Shown here in pieces: positions 38,846 through 50,482 of a stretch of DNA of 64,000 nt. The position numbers and the translations under genes are program-made. Where the stretch lies: contig JADFUC010000954.1 of assembly GCA_019722365.1 (NCBI GenBank), positions 2,170,001 through 2,234,000 on the forward strand, given 5' to 3'. Within the stretch, counting starts at the first letter, position 1, and the number at the start of each line of letters is the position of its first letter. Below the pieces are notes generated by a model. The model was not told the origin of the DNA. It did no database searches and saw only the letters and a list, made by a program, of their open reading frames with translations. The stretch is from Lithospermum erythrorhizon (taxonomy: Eukaryota > Streptophyta > Magnoliopsida > Boraginales > Boraginaceae).

Positions 38846-39678
38846 GTTATAGACGAGATAAGAGAACTGCGGTAAGCCTACAGCAAGTTGATAGGTGTTG
38901 CAGACTCGCAGTTCAATAAATAAACCCGCTTGGCACACAAGACCTCCCGCTATGAGGTGTTCATTCTTGAACCAGAGACGTAAATATGCTTGGCCTATAC
39001 TTTCATTCTTCCCTTAACTAACTCACACAAAGATTGAGCTAATTAGATAGGATATAGGATTGGCTGGAAATCTCAATTGTAGTTATGAAATTATACTTGA
39101 TGAACCAACATCATGTATTGCAGGTTTTGAAATGTTTCACTTAGTCTGCTCCATAAGACCATCACTTTTACACATGTTCAGTCATTTTTATGATAATAAA
39201 TTGTGATTAATCATTGCCTTTTGACTTCTTTTGATGTTAATGAGGGACAATTTCTTTTCAATCTCCTGATAGGGAACAAATTCAAGTGCTACATCTATTT
39301 TAATTAACTAGGAGGTTTGACTGTTAGCATTAAAACTCAATTTCGATCATCAATTAATTTTATTTAAATTTCTTCTTTTTTTAATATTTGAAATTTTAAC
39401 ATATAATTGTGGTTTGTGCACAATACAAGTCTTAACAATTGTATTGTAAGGTGGGTTTGTTCAAGGTTGGAAATGAAATGAAATGAAATGACCTCCTTTG
39501 TGAGTATCCACTATCCTAAATGTCACCAACTAATTGTTTATGCTCAACTACCATTGACAACATAATTGCTAATGTTGTAAGGACAAATGTATTAACATCA
39601 ATTATCTGAAGCACATTCTTTTCACCTACTGCCTATTATTCACATTCCCTAAGTTAACAACAAGAGGTCAAGTGGCTC
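38846..39678. other. Intergenic between convergent E2F and HVA22-like genes
   Basis: AT-rich 3' flanks of both genes. Nothing else recognised apart from a short (GAAAT)n-like run near 39470-39490. Confidence 0.5.
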
Positions 39679-41589
39679 TCAACGAGTTGCAACGGTGCGT
39701 GTTCGTGATCTTGCACGAGTGATTTGAACTCCTTCCTCCATGATCTCAGATGAGGTGAGCTTGTGTATTTCTTCCACAGGAGCTGACGAGGAATCAATTT
39801 GCGTCACCTCCACTTCACTTGCTTTACGAGCCTTTGCGGTCTCGATTAGTGCTTGTATTGATGATGTCTTAGCAGGGGATTCCCCAGCAGGAGGCTGTGA
39901 AGGCCCTGCAGCTTCTTCCCTGCCCTGTTGGTCCTTGCTTGAACCCAAAGTGGATGAAGGTGGTTGATCAGTTTGCTGCTTTGTAAAAGATGGTTTATGG
40001 GTCAGTGCAGCCGCGGGTTGAGGGACTGTAGCAGCTTGCTGTTGTGCCTACAGTTTACAATTGATTACATGTTTGTTAAAAGCTTATATGGAGTATTTAA
40101 AGTAATTCACAAGGAATCATATGGAAACAGAACAGTAAGGGATCAAAGCATGATAAGAAGAACAAGAAACAAAACAAATCCCACCGAAGCTAACAATATA
40201 ACACTCTAAGTAACTTAGTGAATACTGGTCGAAATGAAGTACAAGGTCAAACCACCTTTGTTATTTTGTATTACCTCTCAACGAGAGGATTGCACTTCCA
40301 CTGAAGCACATTAAACACAAAGTTATAAAACATCTAACACTAATGACAATCAAATGCAACAATAGGCTTACGAATCGAGTAGCAAAAGGTTTATCATGTG
40401 TGTTACCTCCATTTACTGCTCGACTGGCAATTTCTACCTACCTAACTTCCTGGAAACAGAACGTCTTGGAAGAGTGGCATATTATTATATGACAACTAAA
40501 TAATATGACAACTAATACAGCGAAAGAATGACATAGGTGCCTCAGCACAACCTCATCTTCTGAAATTGCTACTCAAAAGAGAGAACTAATATATCAAAGG
40601 TCATTCTCAACACGAGTTCACAGGGGATTTCAACAGATCAATTCATCCATTATATAATGATGTCTATAAATTCCCCTCAGAATCACAAGCAAATCAGGAC
40701 AGCAACATGCAATGGCCAAGAACACCTAACACTATTTGTTGTTCGAAGAACTTTACCACTCTTATGATGTTTCCAGGAAATGAATAATGAAGTCACAAGA
40801 AAATTAACTAAAGCAACTTAATGTCAGCAGACATAAGTACATAACCACATCAGCAGGGTAGAATGCATGCAATATGAAAACCAGAGAAAAACATGGCAAG
40901 AATGTACCAATTAATGGAAATACAAACCTGAGAAGGGCCCGGCGGAGATGATTGTGAAGCAACATATTGCAAGATGTCAAAGATTCTTGTTTGGATATAA
41001 GTAACAGATCTCTGTGAATACGATACTGCCAAATCTTCAGCTTTGACCCTCAGTTCAAGCAAATTCCTATCGATCTCTGCCTCATGATTTGAAATAAATG
41101 GTTTAAAAAAGCAATCGTATACATACGTTGCTCCCTGACAATAAGAATCGCAGAAAATTAGAGCGGAGGTATGATAAAATAGTAGGTAAGACCTTCTCCA
41201 GTATACAATAGTATTGCTTTGTTTGGGATACCACAAGTATAAATTGCCAATTTAGCTTCATATATACCCTTCACACAAACATTACAGAAACAAAAACATC
41301 CTTAATCACATCATCGATTGTTTGGCCAAGTTAAAATAGTTAACAAGAATTGCCATGATACATCCCGACCTCTCTGACCGTCAACAAAACGCTAAGATCC
41401 TGAAATAACGGCAAATTTGGCCACATGAGTCAAAACAAAACTGTCCATCAAAAGTTCTAAAAATGGAAAATAAACTAACAAGCAATATACCAATATTGAC
41501 ACCAGAAACGTAGCTGCTCAATGTCAGGCTTATTCATCTCAACTACCTTGAAGCATTCATAAGCAGGATAAGCATAACCAAACATCATC
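39679..41589 (-). pseudogene. HVA22: HVA22-like (TB2/DP1 family) gene with broken middle exons
   Basis: HVA22 proteins are ER membrane-shaping proteins of the REEP/Yop1 family. Four blocks are readable on the minus strand. 41491..41589 encodes MMFGYAYPAYECFKVVEMNK through FWCQYW. About 41361..41399 encodes a segment like ILALLTV-ERVG with a one-base frame break. About 41216..41262 encodes EAKLAIY then LWYPK in a shifted frame, with no GT donor. 40928..41134 encodes the conserved YVYDCFFKPFISNHEAEIDR and following region (69 aa, clean). The terminal exon 39679..40047 (122 aa, Gln/Pro/Ser-rich, ending in a basic TRARSRTR stretch) is open. The region between the last two shows splice-like sites but stops in the joined frame. 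A candidate first exon at 41690..41723 also has a stop in the needed frame. Either a pseudogene or affected by sequence errors; the family call is secure. Confidence 0.65.
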
Positions 41590-44500
41590 CTACAACGAAT
41601 AGGTGGTGAACAACATCATTACATGAAATGACTGATAAACAAGAGAAGCTCTTGATTTCGCCAACAAAGCTAAATGGAGTGTGACTTACAGTCTCTGGTG
41701 AAAAAGCTTGATCAATCATCTTCCTAAAAGAAAGTAAACATCACATAGTGGAAAGACGCTTCACCTCTAATCGGAATGTGCAGATTATACTCATAAGGCA
41801 TTTGAGTATCAAAACGACCACTGGCCCGCTTTTGGGAAGAACAAAAATACTCCCACCAATTATCCTAAAAGGTCGTCCAATTTTAAATTTTGATGACTCG
41901 ACTATTATACTTCAAATTCAAATATTTTAAAATACATTGGATAACATTTTGTAAAAAATACATCAAAATATAGTATTTTCAACATACACTATTAAATTGA
42001 TAACTTAAAGTTGTGTAACACCGTAAAGTATGTTAATTTTGACTATCGAAATATCAAACTGAACTAAAAGCTTCATTCAAGGATGGGGTAATAGCAAATA
42101 ATTGAATTTATCCAATTTAGATAAATGGGCATTAATTAATCAACAAACAGTAGCAGAATCACAAAACAACTACTCTATAAATTAGTCCATGAAAGTTCAA
42201 ATCAGAAGTGAATTAGAACCAATTAAGCCCAAAACCAATATTCCTTAGGGACAAAATGTTGTACTCCCTCGGATTGTCCATTTTCACACTTTTTTAATTT
42301 CGCATATCTCGTCTCATTTGACCAACTTTGGCATTGGCATGTATTTTTTAAGATAGATTCACTTCAATTACTTATATCTTAAATTTTTTTAAAAGTCGAA
42401 ACTAGACAATCTTTATCAATGAGTAATTAACAAAGAAAAATGAACTAATTATATTCATATATATATAATATACTAATGATTATACACAAATACATACAGG
42501 TAACTAAAAAGAAATAATTACCTTTTGATTAATTAGTCTTTATTGAACTTGATGAATTAAACACCGAGTTTGTATATTAGGATGAGCAGAGTTGGTGTAA
42601 GTACGTCTTCTCATTACAATATTCACCATTTGTAGTTTCTCTAATTCACAATGAGTCAGATTCGTTTGAAATGAATACGAAAAAATCGAGATAGATTTAA
42701 TCGTTAGATTTTGTCTGGATTGTAAAAATTGTTTATTTGACCCTCAAATTATTACCCCTTAAGCAAAAGAATAGAGGTGAATGTCATTTTTAATATGTTC
42801 TACCCTCATTCATCCCGATTCACCTTGAAAAAATAAAAAATAATTTTTCGAATAAAAATTTAAAACATTTATCTCAATCTCTATTGTCATATAATAGATT
42901 GGTATTATGTTTTACCATAACATAAATTCACCTCATCCTATTATAATATTATGAATCATTCAGTCATCTAACTTTGCTTCATTTATCTTACTTTGATAGA
43001 CTGAGTAACAAGTTCACTTTGTTAAATTTGAGCTAAATTTAAATAGTTTGTTTCATTTTTCATACATCAAACAAACATATTACAACAAATGATCTTATTG
43101 ATGAATCTTTATTGTAAGATATAAAGTGTAATAATAATAAATATAAAGTCTAATATTTGGTGTAAAATATATTCCGTAATTATTTTAAAGAATATTAGCA
43201 AATTGACACACAATACGTGACCAACGATATATGTAGATTTCTAAATTATTTCTTAAAATACATAGTACCTTCCTTAAATATACTTTTCATCGAGCATTTC
43301 AACTATTTTGATACATCCAAACAAACTTCGTCTTTAGAAAATATTACAATAATTGTTTATCAAACTATATATTAACATACATTACTAAGTTGGGAGAGAA
43401 CAATAAATAGGTCATTTTAGTTAAAAGATGATAAATAAATAATAGAATTGTTTCTTGACAATTTGTATAATTGTTGGAGAATTTAAGTAATGGGATAGTA
43501 GAATTTTTTTTTGTAATGGGTGGAGTCACAATATGGATAGATAAAACTAATCACAAATTAATAGAATTTGGGTGTTTATAACTAACCTATAATATGATGA
43601 ATTAAAGTAAAAAGATTTTTGGTGATCAAATTAACTAACTACGCCTATATAAATGTTTCAACTTGAGTTATTTATAAAAAATGTCATTACCTTCCACATA
43701 ATAATATCTGATTAGAACCTCTTAAAATGATGTTAAGATCTAATGTAACCTAGGGCAAACAACTATGTATCTTATTAATGTCTTTTATTAACACATTAAA
43801 TAACAAATTAAATTATATTAACTTTTATTCTTTAATGTGTTTTATTTTACAACTAACGTCTACTCAAATCTCAATGCAGACTAGCATTAGCCAATCATTT
43901 TTCACAGCTAAACATAATTAAGATTTAGTCATCCGGGGCATAGCTCAATTAGTAAAATTTGAGTCTTGAAATCTGTGACTCTAGCGTCTAAATGCGGTGT
44001 GGGTTCGATAGCATGGGGTTGAGTCACACAATTGTGAATCTCGTATTGAAGTGGTTTTAAAGGAACTCGGTCATGGCCAGAGTTAGATTCGCGATTTATC
44101 ATACGAAATATCCCTAAAGAAACAAGAGCTTCGGGACACATGCATTATTTGGTTTCATCTGGTTTTTTTTATAATCAAAATTTAGTCAATTCATCGTAGA
44201 TGGCATGTTAATTCTACCAACAATCATGTCATCAAATAAGGCATATAGTCAATTCCAACTTTAATTTGAAAGAAAACCAACTTAAAAATATATGCTCAAT
44301 GTCATAACTTAATTGGTAAAGAATGAATAATATTGAAGGGGATTAGAGATATCGTAAGAGCTGAATGCTTGTATTGAAGGTACAAAGAAAATTTTGAGTC
44401 ACTTGCTCCGGTGGGGCATCCAGGTGTATATTTAAAAACAATGATCTTTAAGAATCGCTAGTATGACAATTTTACACTTTTAAGAATAATACTATTAATT

Positions 44501-45460
44501 TCTGTCATGTGATGGTTTGGGTTTTGTAAAGATATGCAGAGGCAAGTAATAACATACAACTGCTCTCATTTTCTTTCTCTGTATTTTAATCTTGCGTCGT
44601 CTTAAAATATATAATTATCACAGAAAAATTTTCGATAGTTGATGTTATATTTTTAATATAAATTTCTGATTTGATGAAACTTTATATTTCCATTATAGTT
44701 TTTTACAAACTCGATATCTGATAGTTTTCAGTATTAAGCAATAAAAATAATTTTTTATTTAAATAATGAAATACATTTTTGAAACGAAAGGGTATGATTG
44801 TGCAGAATGTCAATGATGGTAACAGTAATATAATTAAGATACCAAATTATTGACGAAAACGCGGAGATGAGAGAGCAGACTGATTAGATTCACCCGAATC
44901 ACCCTAAATAGAGGGACCGAATAAAGGACAAAATCTATGACTTTGTCACTCTCCGCATAGATCGCCTCTTCATGTATAACAACCATCAATCACATTTGAC
45001 ATTGCAAAATTGACAAATAGTCAAATCAATCTTTAATCGAAAAACCCAAAAAAAAACTTAAATAAATCTGTAACAACATTAATCTTCTTCATTATCTATG
45101 TCAATGCCATTAAAAAATAAAAAAATCTTGAATGTTTTAAGCACTTTTCCCCCTATTTGTTAAACCCATAGCAATAATTCATTTATATAATTTATTGCAT
45201 ATTTATATGTCCCTCATTTTATGTGTTAATTGACAAACTTAAAAGGACACAAAAAAAAAAACAAGAAAAAGACAAAGATTTCATAAAGTACTAAAATTTC
45301 AGCAATTTTCATTACATGGTCCAATGCCAACATGTTAAAGTTGTCCTAAAACCCAAGAACATTGAGTTTTTATTACAACCCAATTTCCATTTTCATGTTT
45401 AAATCTGCATTTTAGTTTTTTTTTGTTGGGTTTGAAGATTTTTTTGTTGTTTATTTAAAT
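41590..45460. other. Intergenic between HVA22-like gene and endoglucanase
   Basis: AT-rich. It holds a MITE-like left end (TACTCCCTCGGATTGTCC near 42261) without a clear partner end, and a tRNA-like fragment at 43930-44020. The last 300 bp should contain the endoglucanase promoter and leader. No gene recognised. Confidence 0.45.
43930..44020 (+). mobile_element. tRNA-like SINE fragment (weak)
   Basis: GGGGCATAGCTCAATTAGT resembles a tRNA A-box region and GGTTCGATAGC, about 55 bp downstream, resembles a B-box. Anticodon and acceptor stems do not form a good tRNA, so this is not called a tRNA gene. No poly-A tail or target duplication is visible. Confidence 0.35.
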
Positions 45461-48400
45461 ATGGGGAAACAATCAAAAAAGTGTGCCGGATGTTGGGGTT
45501 GGTTATTGGTTATCATAGTATTGGCTGTTGTAGTTGTTGGAGTTGTGTTGTTAATTAAGCATAAAAATGGTGATAATAGTGTTCCAGATGCTGCACCTGT
45601 ACCAGGGTCTCCAGGGGTATTGACTAAATCATATGCTGATGCTCTCAAACTTGCAATGCAGTTCTTTGATATTCAGAAATGTATGTATTCATATACTCTT
45701 TTTTCCCTCCATTCATGGTGTTTTTTCATTGTTTTTGGTTTGGTTTTGTGCATTTGTTTTTATATACTTGGGTGATTGATTCTTGATCGTTTTCTCAGTT
45801 GATCTCATTTTCATAATGCTTTGCATTGTATAATAGGGGTAAGACTGCGTACTATCTGAACTACCTTACTCGCTAAGGCGGGAGACTCTTAAAAGGCATT
45901 CGGCATGTAAATGTGAATGCATGTTTGCATTCATTTGTATAATAGTATGCCTAATATATTGATATGTTTGCTCAATATCTCATTGTATCAGAACTAGACA
46001 TGCTTTGTGGCAATTGAAGTGATTTTTTTTTTTTTTGTTTGTTATGGTTATGGTTTTTTTGCATATTTTCCATGCATTCTTGTACCAAAGTCATTAAGTT
46101 GGATAAAATGTTGAAGGGGTAGCCTTTATTTAGATTTTGATTCGAAAAATTATGTGTGCTTATGTGATTATGTCAAAATAACTGTGTTTTTAGAGGGATG
46201 CTGAGAATCTTTACATGGTCAGAGTTTGTTCATTTGATTAATTTCTTTGCTCTTGATTCTAAGGTTTATATTGTGACTAACAAGGAATAATCATGAAGAT
46301 TTTAGATGTTCTCTTGGACGGTTGTCTTTACATGTCTTAGAATTGTTGTATCTTTTATTATATCAACTGACACTGGAACTTTTTGCTTTGATATAATAGC
46401 TGGGAAATTGGTGAACAACACAATACCTTGGAGGGGAGATTCGGCTCTGAAGGATGGAAGTGAAGAGAAGTTGGACCTTTCGAAAGGAATGTATGATGCA
46501 GGGGATCACATGAAGTTTATGTTCCCCTTGGCTTATACTGCCACTGTTCTGTCGTGGTCAATCCTTGAATATGGTGACCAACTGAAGGCGGCTGGCCAGT
46601 TGGAATCTGCTCAAGGCTCACTAAAATGGATCACAGATTTCCTCATCAATTCTCATCCTTCACCAAATGTTCTTTATATTCAGGTTACTCTTGCACAACA
46701 TATTTTTCTGCCTCTTTCTGGCTCTGTGTTATCGACACTTTCTTAGCATTACAAGTTTTCTCTTTCCTCTTGGGAGTGTGGAATTTTGGCGTGTTCCTTG
46801 ATTTCTGTAGGAGTGGGAATATTTGTGTTGCGTCTTTGATTTTAGTGATGTATCAACATGACAGCATCATCTCATATTTGTGGTATTACCTTTGAATATT
46901 TCATCGAGGCTATTGTTTGTATTAGGTATTGAAAGTTGAAAAAGTAAGTTTCATTATGGTCCTGCACTCTTTGTCGAGTGTTTAGTAACCCAGTCTAGCA
47001 CATACATTTGTTATCTGCTGTGGGACTGTAAGACTAAAGTTGCTGGTGAGAAAGGGCTTTAGGAGGAAATAAAATTTATTTTTATTTTCTTCCAATAGAA
47101 GCGGAAAGACTTGTACATGAGGCTAATAATCCAATCAACGATATATCATTTTGGCAGGTGGGTGATCCTACGCTAGATCACAAATGTTGGGACAGACCTG
47201 AAGATATGACAGGGAAAAGGCCTCTCACCAAGGTGGATACATCTGCCCCCGGTTCTGATGTTGCAGCTGAAGCTGCAGCTGCCATGGCAGCGGCATCCAT
47301 GGTCTTCAAATCATCCGATTCGTCTTACTCAAGTTCCCTTCTCAAGCACTCGAAAGATTTGTTTAAATTTGCTGACGAAAATAGGGCTTTATATAGTGAA
47401 AGTATCCCCGATGTACAGACATATTACAACTCCACAGGATATGGTGATGAACTCTTGTGGGCAGCTGGTTGGCTTTATCATGCTACTGGTGATAAATCAT
47501 ATTATGATTATGTGACTGGTGATAATGGGGAAGAATTTGCAAACTGGGGAAATCCAACATGGTTTAGCTGGGATAACAAGCTCGCAGGAGCTCAGGTATT
47601 TGTTACTCTCTCAAAAGAATAGTTTTTTATCTACATTTGTTGAAGTAAATTGTTGGAAAAAAATGGTTCGAAAATTCTTAATTGCAATCTATTGTTTGAG
47701 AAGTATGAAATTACAAACTGTGACTTTATCACGTTCTCTCTAGTTTCTATAGAAGTTAGATATGCAAAAATTAGTTATAAAAAGATGATTAGAACATAGT
47801 CAGAGATAGTCGCTGAGTCTTAGAAGAATGGCTAAATCTTCGCTCTTGATAAACTTGCACGATCAATAGAAAGAATCTGGCAATTCTGATAACGGCTGGT
47901 GCTAGTTTTTCATCTTAACCTTATTGAGCTACAGCACTACAAAATTATAAACCATGTTTGTGTGTGAGTTCATTTGGCACTGTCATTTCATTTTACATTG
48001 TTATCCCTCCAGGCTTCATATAAAGTTATTCAGTAACGCGGTTTCATGCAGGTTCTTCTGTCCAGGGTAAGCTTTTTTGGGTCAAAAGACATCTCAAATG
48101 ATGATACCCTCCAGAAGTATAGGAGTTCAGCAGAAGCTGTCATGTGCGGCCTCCTACCTAAATCTCCATCAGTGACCAAAAGCAGAACTAAAAGTAATTT
48201 CCTTTTGGTGACTTATGATTTGGATAAAATGCTTTGACCTTTTCCTGATGTTTAGTATCTTCAAGTCAAACGTATTTACATTACACTAAGTTACACGAAC
48301 AAGATTATAAGAATATGCCTAAAACCAAACCTCATAATCATCCATCTTTTTTAATCAATAGTTATTAGGGCAAACTTAAGTTAATGTGTATGGTTACTTT

Positions 48401-49189
48401 CAGAGGGACTTAAAGTTTGACAATAATTGATTTCTTAGATTTAATAGCTACCATAGTATTTGTTCAAACAATAAATTTATCCCTATTCTCATGCTATTGC
48501 ATCTATTTCGCTCACACAATTTGTAAATCATGGTTTTTCATTGATCTTCTGAACGTTTCGCAGGTGGTCTTATATGGGTTGCCGAATGGAATTCCTTGCA
48601 ACATCCTGTGGGATCTGCATTTTTAGCAGTTCTTTACAGTGATTACATGTTGTCATCCCGCACTCCAAAAATTACCTGTGATGGTCGCCATTTCTCACCA
48701 TTCGATCTCCGCAACTTTGCAAAGTCACAGGTACATCTTATACATTCACCTCAACTGAGATTTCAATACTGTTACTGTCATTAGAACTTGTAGTAACAAT
48801 CCTCTGAAAATCACAATAATCTTCCATACTCATTACCCTTTACTTTCTTTCAGGCTGATTATGTTTTAGGTAACAATCCTCTGAAAACCAGTTTCTTAGT
48901 GGGCTATGGAGATGAGTATCCACAGTTTGTCCATCACAGAGGGGCATCAATTCCAGTAGATAAAAAAACTAGCTGCCAAGACGGTTTCCAGTATCTAGAA
49001 TCCACCGATCCTAATCCAAATATTGCATACGGGGCAATGGTTGGTGGACCTTTCCTAAACGAGACATTTATTGATTCAAGAAACAATTCAATGCAAACGG
49101 AACCAAGCACATACAACAGTGCACTCATCGTTGGCCTTCTTTCCGGCTTAGTGACAACATCATCAGTTGCCCGATCTTTAGGGCAATAG
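45461..49189 (+). CDS. Membrane-anchored GH9 endo-1,4-beta-glucanase
   Basis: Six exons: join(45461..45680,46400..46683,47158..47595,48052..48193,48564..48730,48854..49189), 528 aa, all GT-AG, phase kept. Residues 12-32 form one hydrophobic helix after a short basic N-terminus, a type II signal anchor, so the catalytic domain should face the Golgi lumen or cell wall. The GH9 domain runs from about 60 to 515. The DAGDH motif is at 106-110 with catalytic-site Asp106 and Asp109, HHR is at 444-446, and the proton donor is Glu500 in Q-T-EP-STY. The Asp usually found in the R-S/N-D part of this signature is Asn495 here. From memory the closest relatives are Arabidopsis endoglucanases At1g75680 and At1g19940 (GH9B group). 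Likely role: trimming glucan chains during cell-wall building. Confidence 0.95.
45877..45900. repeat. Short dispersed repeat, copy 2
   Basis: GGCGGGAGACTCTTAAAAGG plus CATT, in intron 1 of the endoglucanase gene. It is preceded by GGGGTAAGACTGCGTAC, a word often seen in plant intergenic repeats. Confidence 0.6.
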
Positions 49190-50482
49190 GCCTAAATTCG
49201 ATTAATGGAATGCTCTTGCATCAGATGTAGCTATTAATCTGTGAGCCATCATCTATCAGATTTTTTACTAGTGTGTTATACTCGGACGAACTGCTAAGCT
49301 ACATGACGTCGATCATGTTTGCATTACACAGAATCCTGTACATCTTGTACTAGCATGCTAGTTATATACAACCTTGTAATGATTTCAGAATCTCATGAGA
49401 TGATAATTTGGGGTTACTCGATATTGTGGAAGACCATATATTTTACTCCTAATATTAACACTAATATTCACAATAGTGGGTGTTTGATCATTGATATGCC
49501 AGACCATTATTTTTGTTACCTATATCTCTTAAGTAATGGTACACTGAGGATAGTGTGATGTTCTAACTTTTTTGTTCAAGTATCTATTTATGGAAAAACA
49601 TCTGAGGTGAAGTTCGAAAGGGGGCATTTTTAAATGTTGAAAGGGGGCAATGGATATCTACTACTAATATTGTATTTTGCTTATCATTAATTTCCAACAA
49701 ATAAGTTGCAAATTTGTCACATAGAGCACTAATTGATATGGTCTGTGTGACTGGGTGTAGCATTTGCATGTTGGTTTTCCTGCAAAACACTATCAAATCG
49801 TGTGGGGGGAGGGCCATGTACACTGAGACATTCACTTACCTCTTGGGTCTCCAATCTGTATTCTTCATTTCGAATCCGACCCCTCCGCCCTTTTATCCCG
49901 CTCAAGCAGGAACCTCTTCAGAGACATTGGACAAGGTATGTTGTTGATATATATGAAAAGTATCATGATATTGAACAAATACTGGGGGTGAAGATTGGAG
50001 GGGACTATGCTCAAATTTCCTTTTCTATTCTAATTATGGAAAGGGAAGGCTTTATATAAACTTACAATAGACATTAACTTAAAATGGTAACAAAAAAGAA
50101 TGGGTAAAAACAATAATGATCAAGAAAGTTATTAAAATTAATCTTTGTTTCATGAAGTTCCTTCACAACCACACTATAATATACTCCAACAACTTCTAAT
50201 AATAGTTCATTCTTAAGTTAAGCATCCTAATTATAACAGTATATAGCTTCAATTCTCTACTAAAGCAATTATACTAACATACACAACAATAGTAGTATAG
50301 AACTCCACATGAAAACAAAACATTTGTGGAGGTACAATAATAAAGTTCTGGAATAAGTCTTGCATCTACATTTTGCTGCCTGCAAGTCATCATGTGTTAC
50401 AACAACCTGAATTGTTTCTCTATATACTGTAGTTTGCCTAATGATCCATCAATATTATGGATCTAGTTCAACCCCCCTTTGG
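49190..50482. other. Intergenic between convergent endoglucanase and LOG genes
   Basis: 3' flanks of both genes. It contains copy 3 of the short dispersed repeat at 49906-49930 (GCAGGAACCTCTTCAGAG). The open frames at 49714-49947 and 49802-50059 overlap this repeat and have no recognisable domain. Confidence 0.5.
49906..49930. repeat. Short dispersed repeat, copy 3
   Basis: GCAGGAACCTCTTCAGAGAC plus ATTGG, in the intergenic region. It is related to the copies at 29391, 45877 and 51459. Confidence 0.6.

Noticed and set aside
43465..43485. ATAAT followed by TGTTGGA as a partner LTR boundary for 61529-62600
   Set aside because: It would place the endoglucanase and LOG genes inside one element, and no LTR sequence follows it. 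Treated as coincidence.
43930..44020. Functional tRNA gene
   Set aside because: A- and B-box-like words are present but acceptor and anticodon stems do not pair; at best a SINE fragment.
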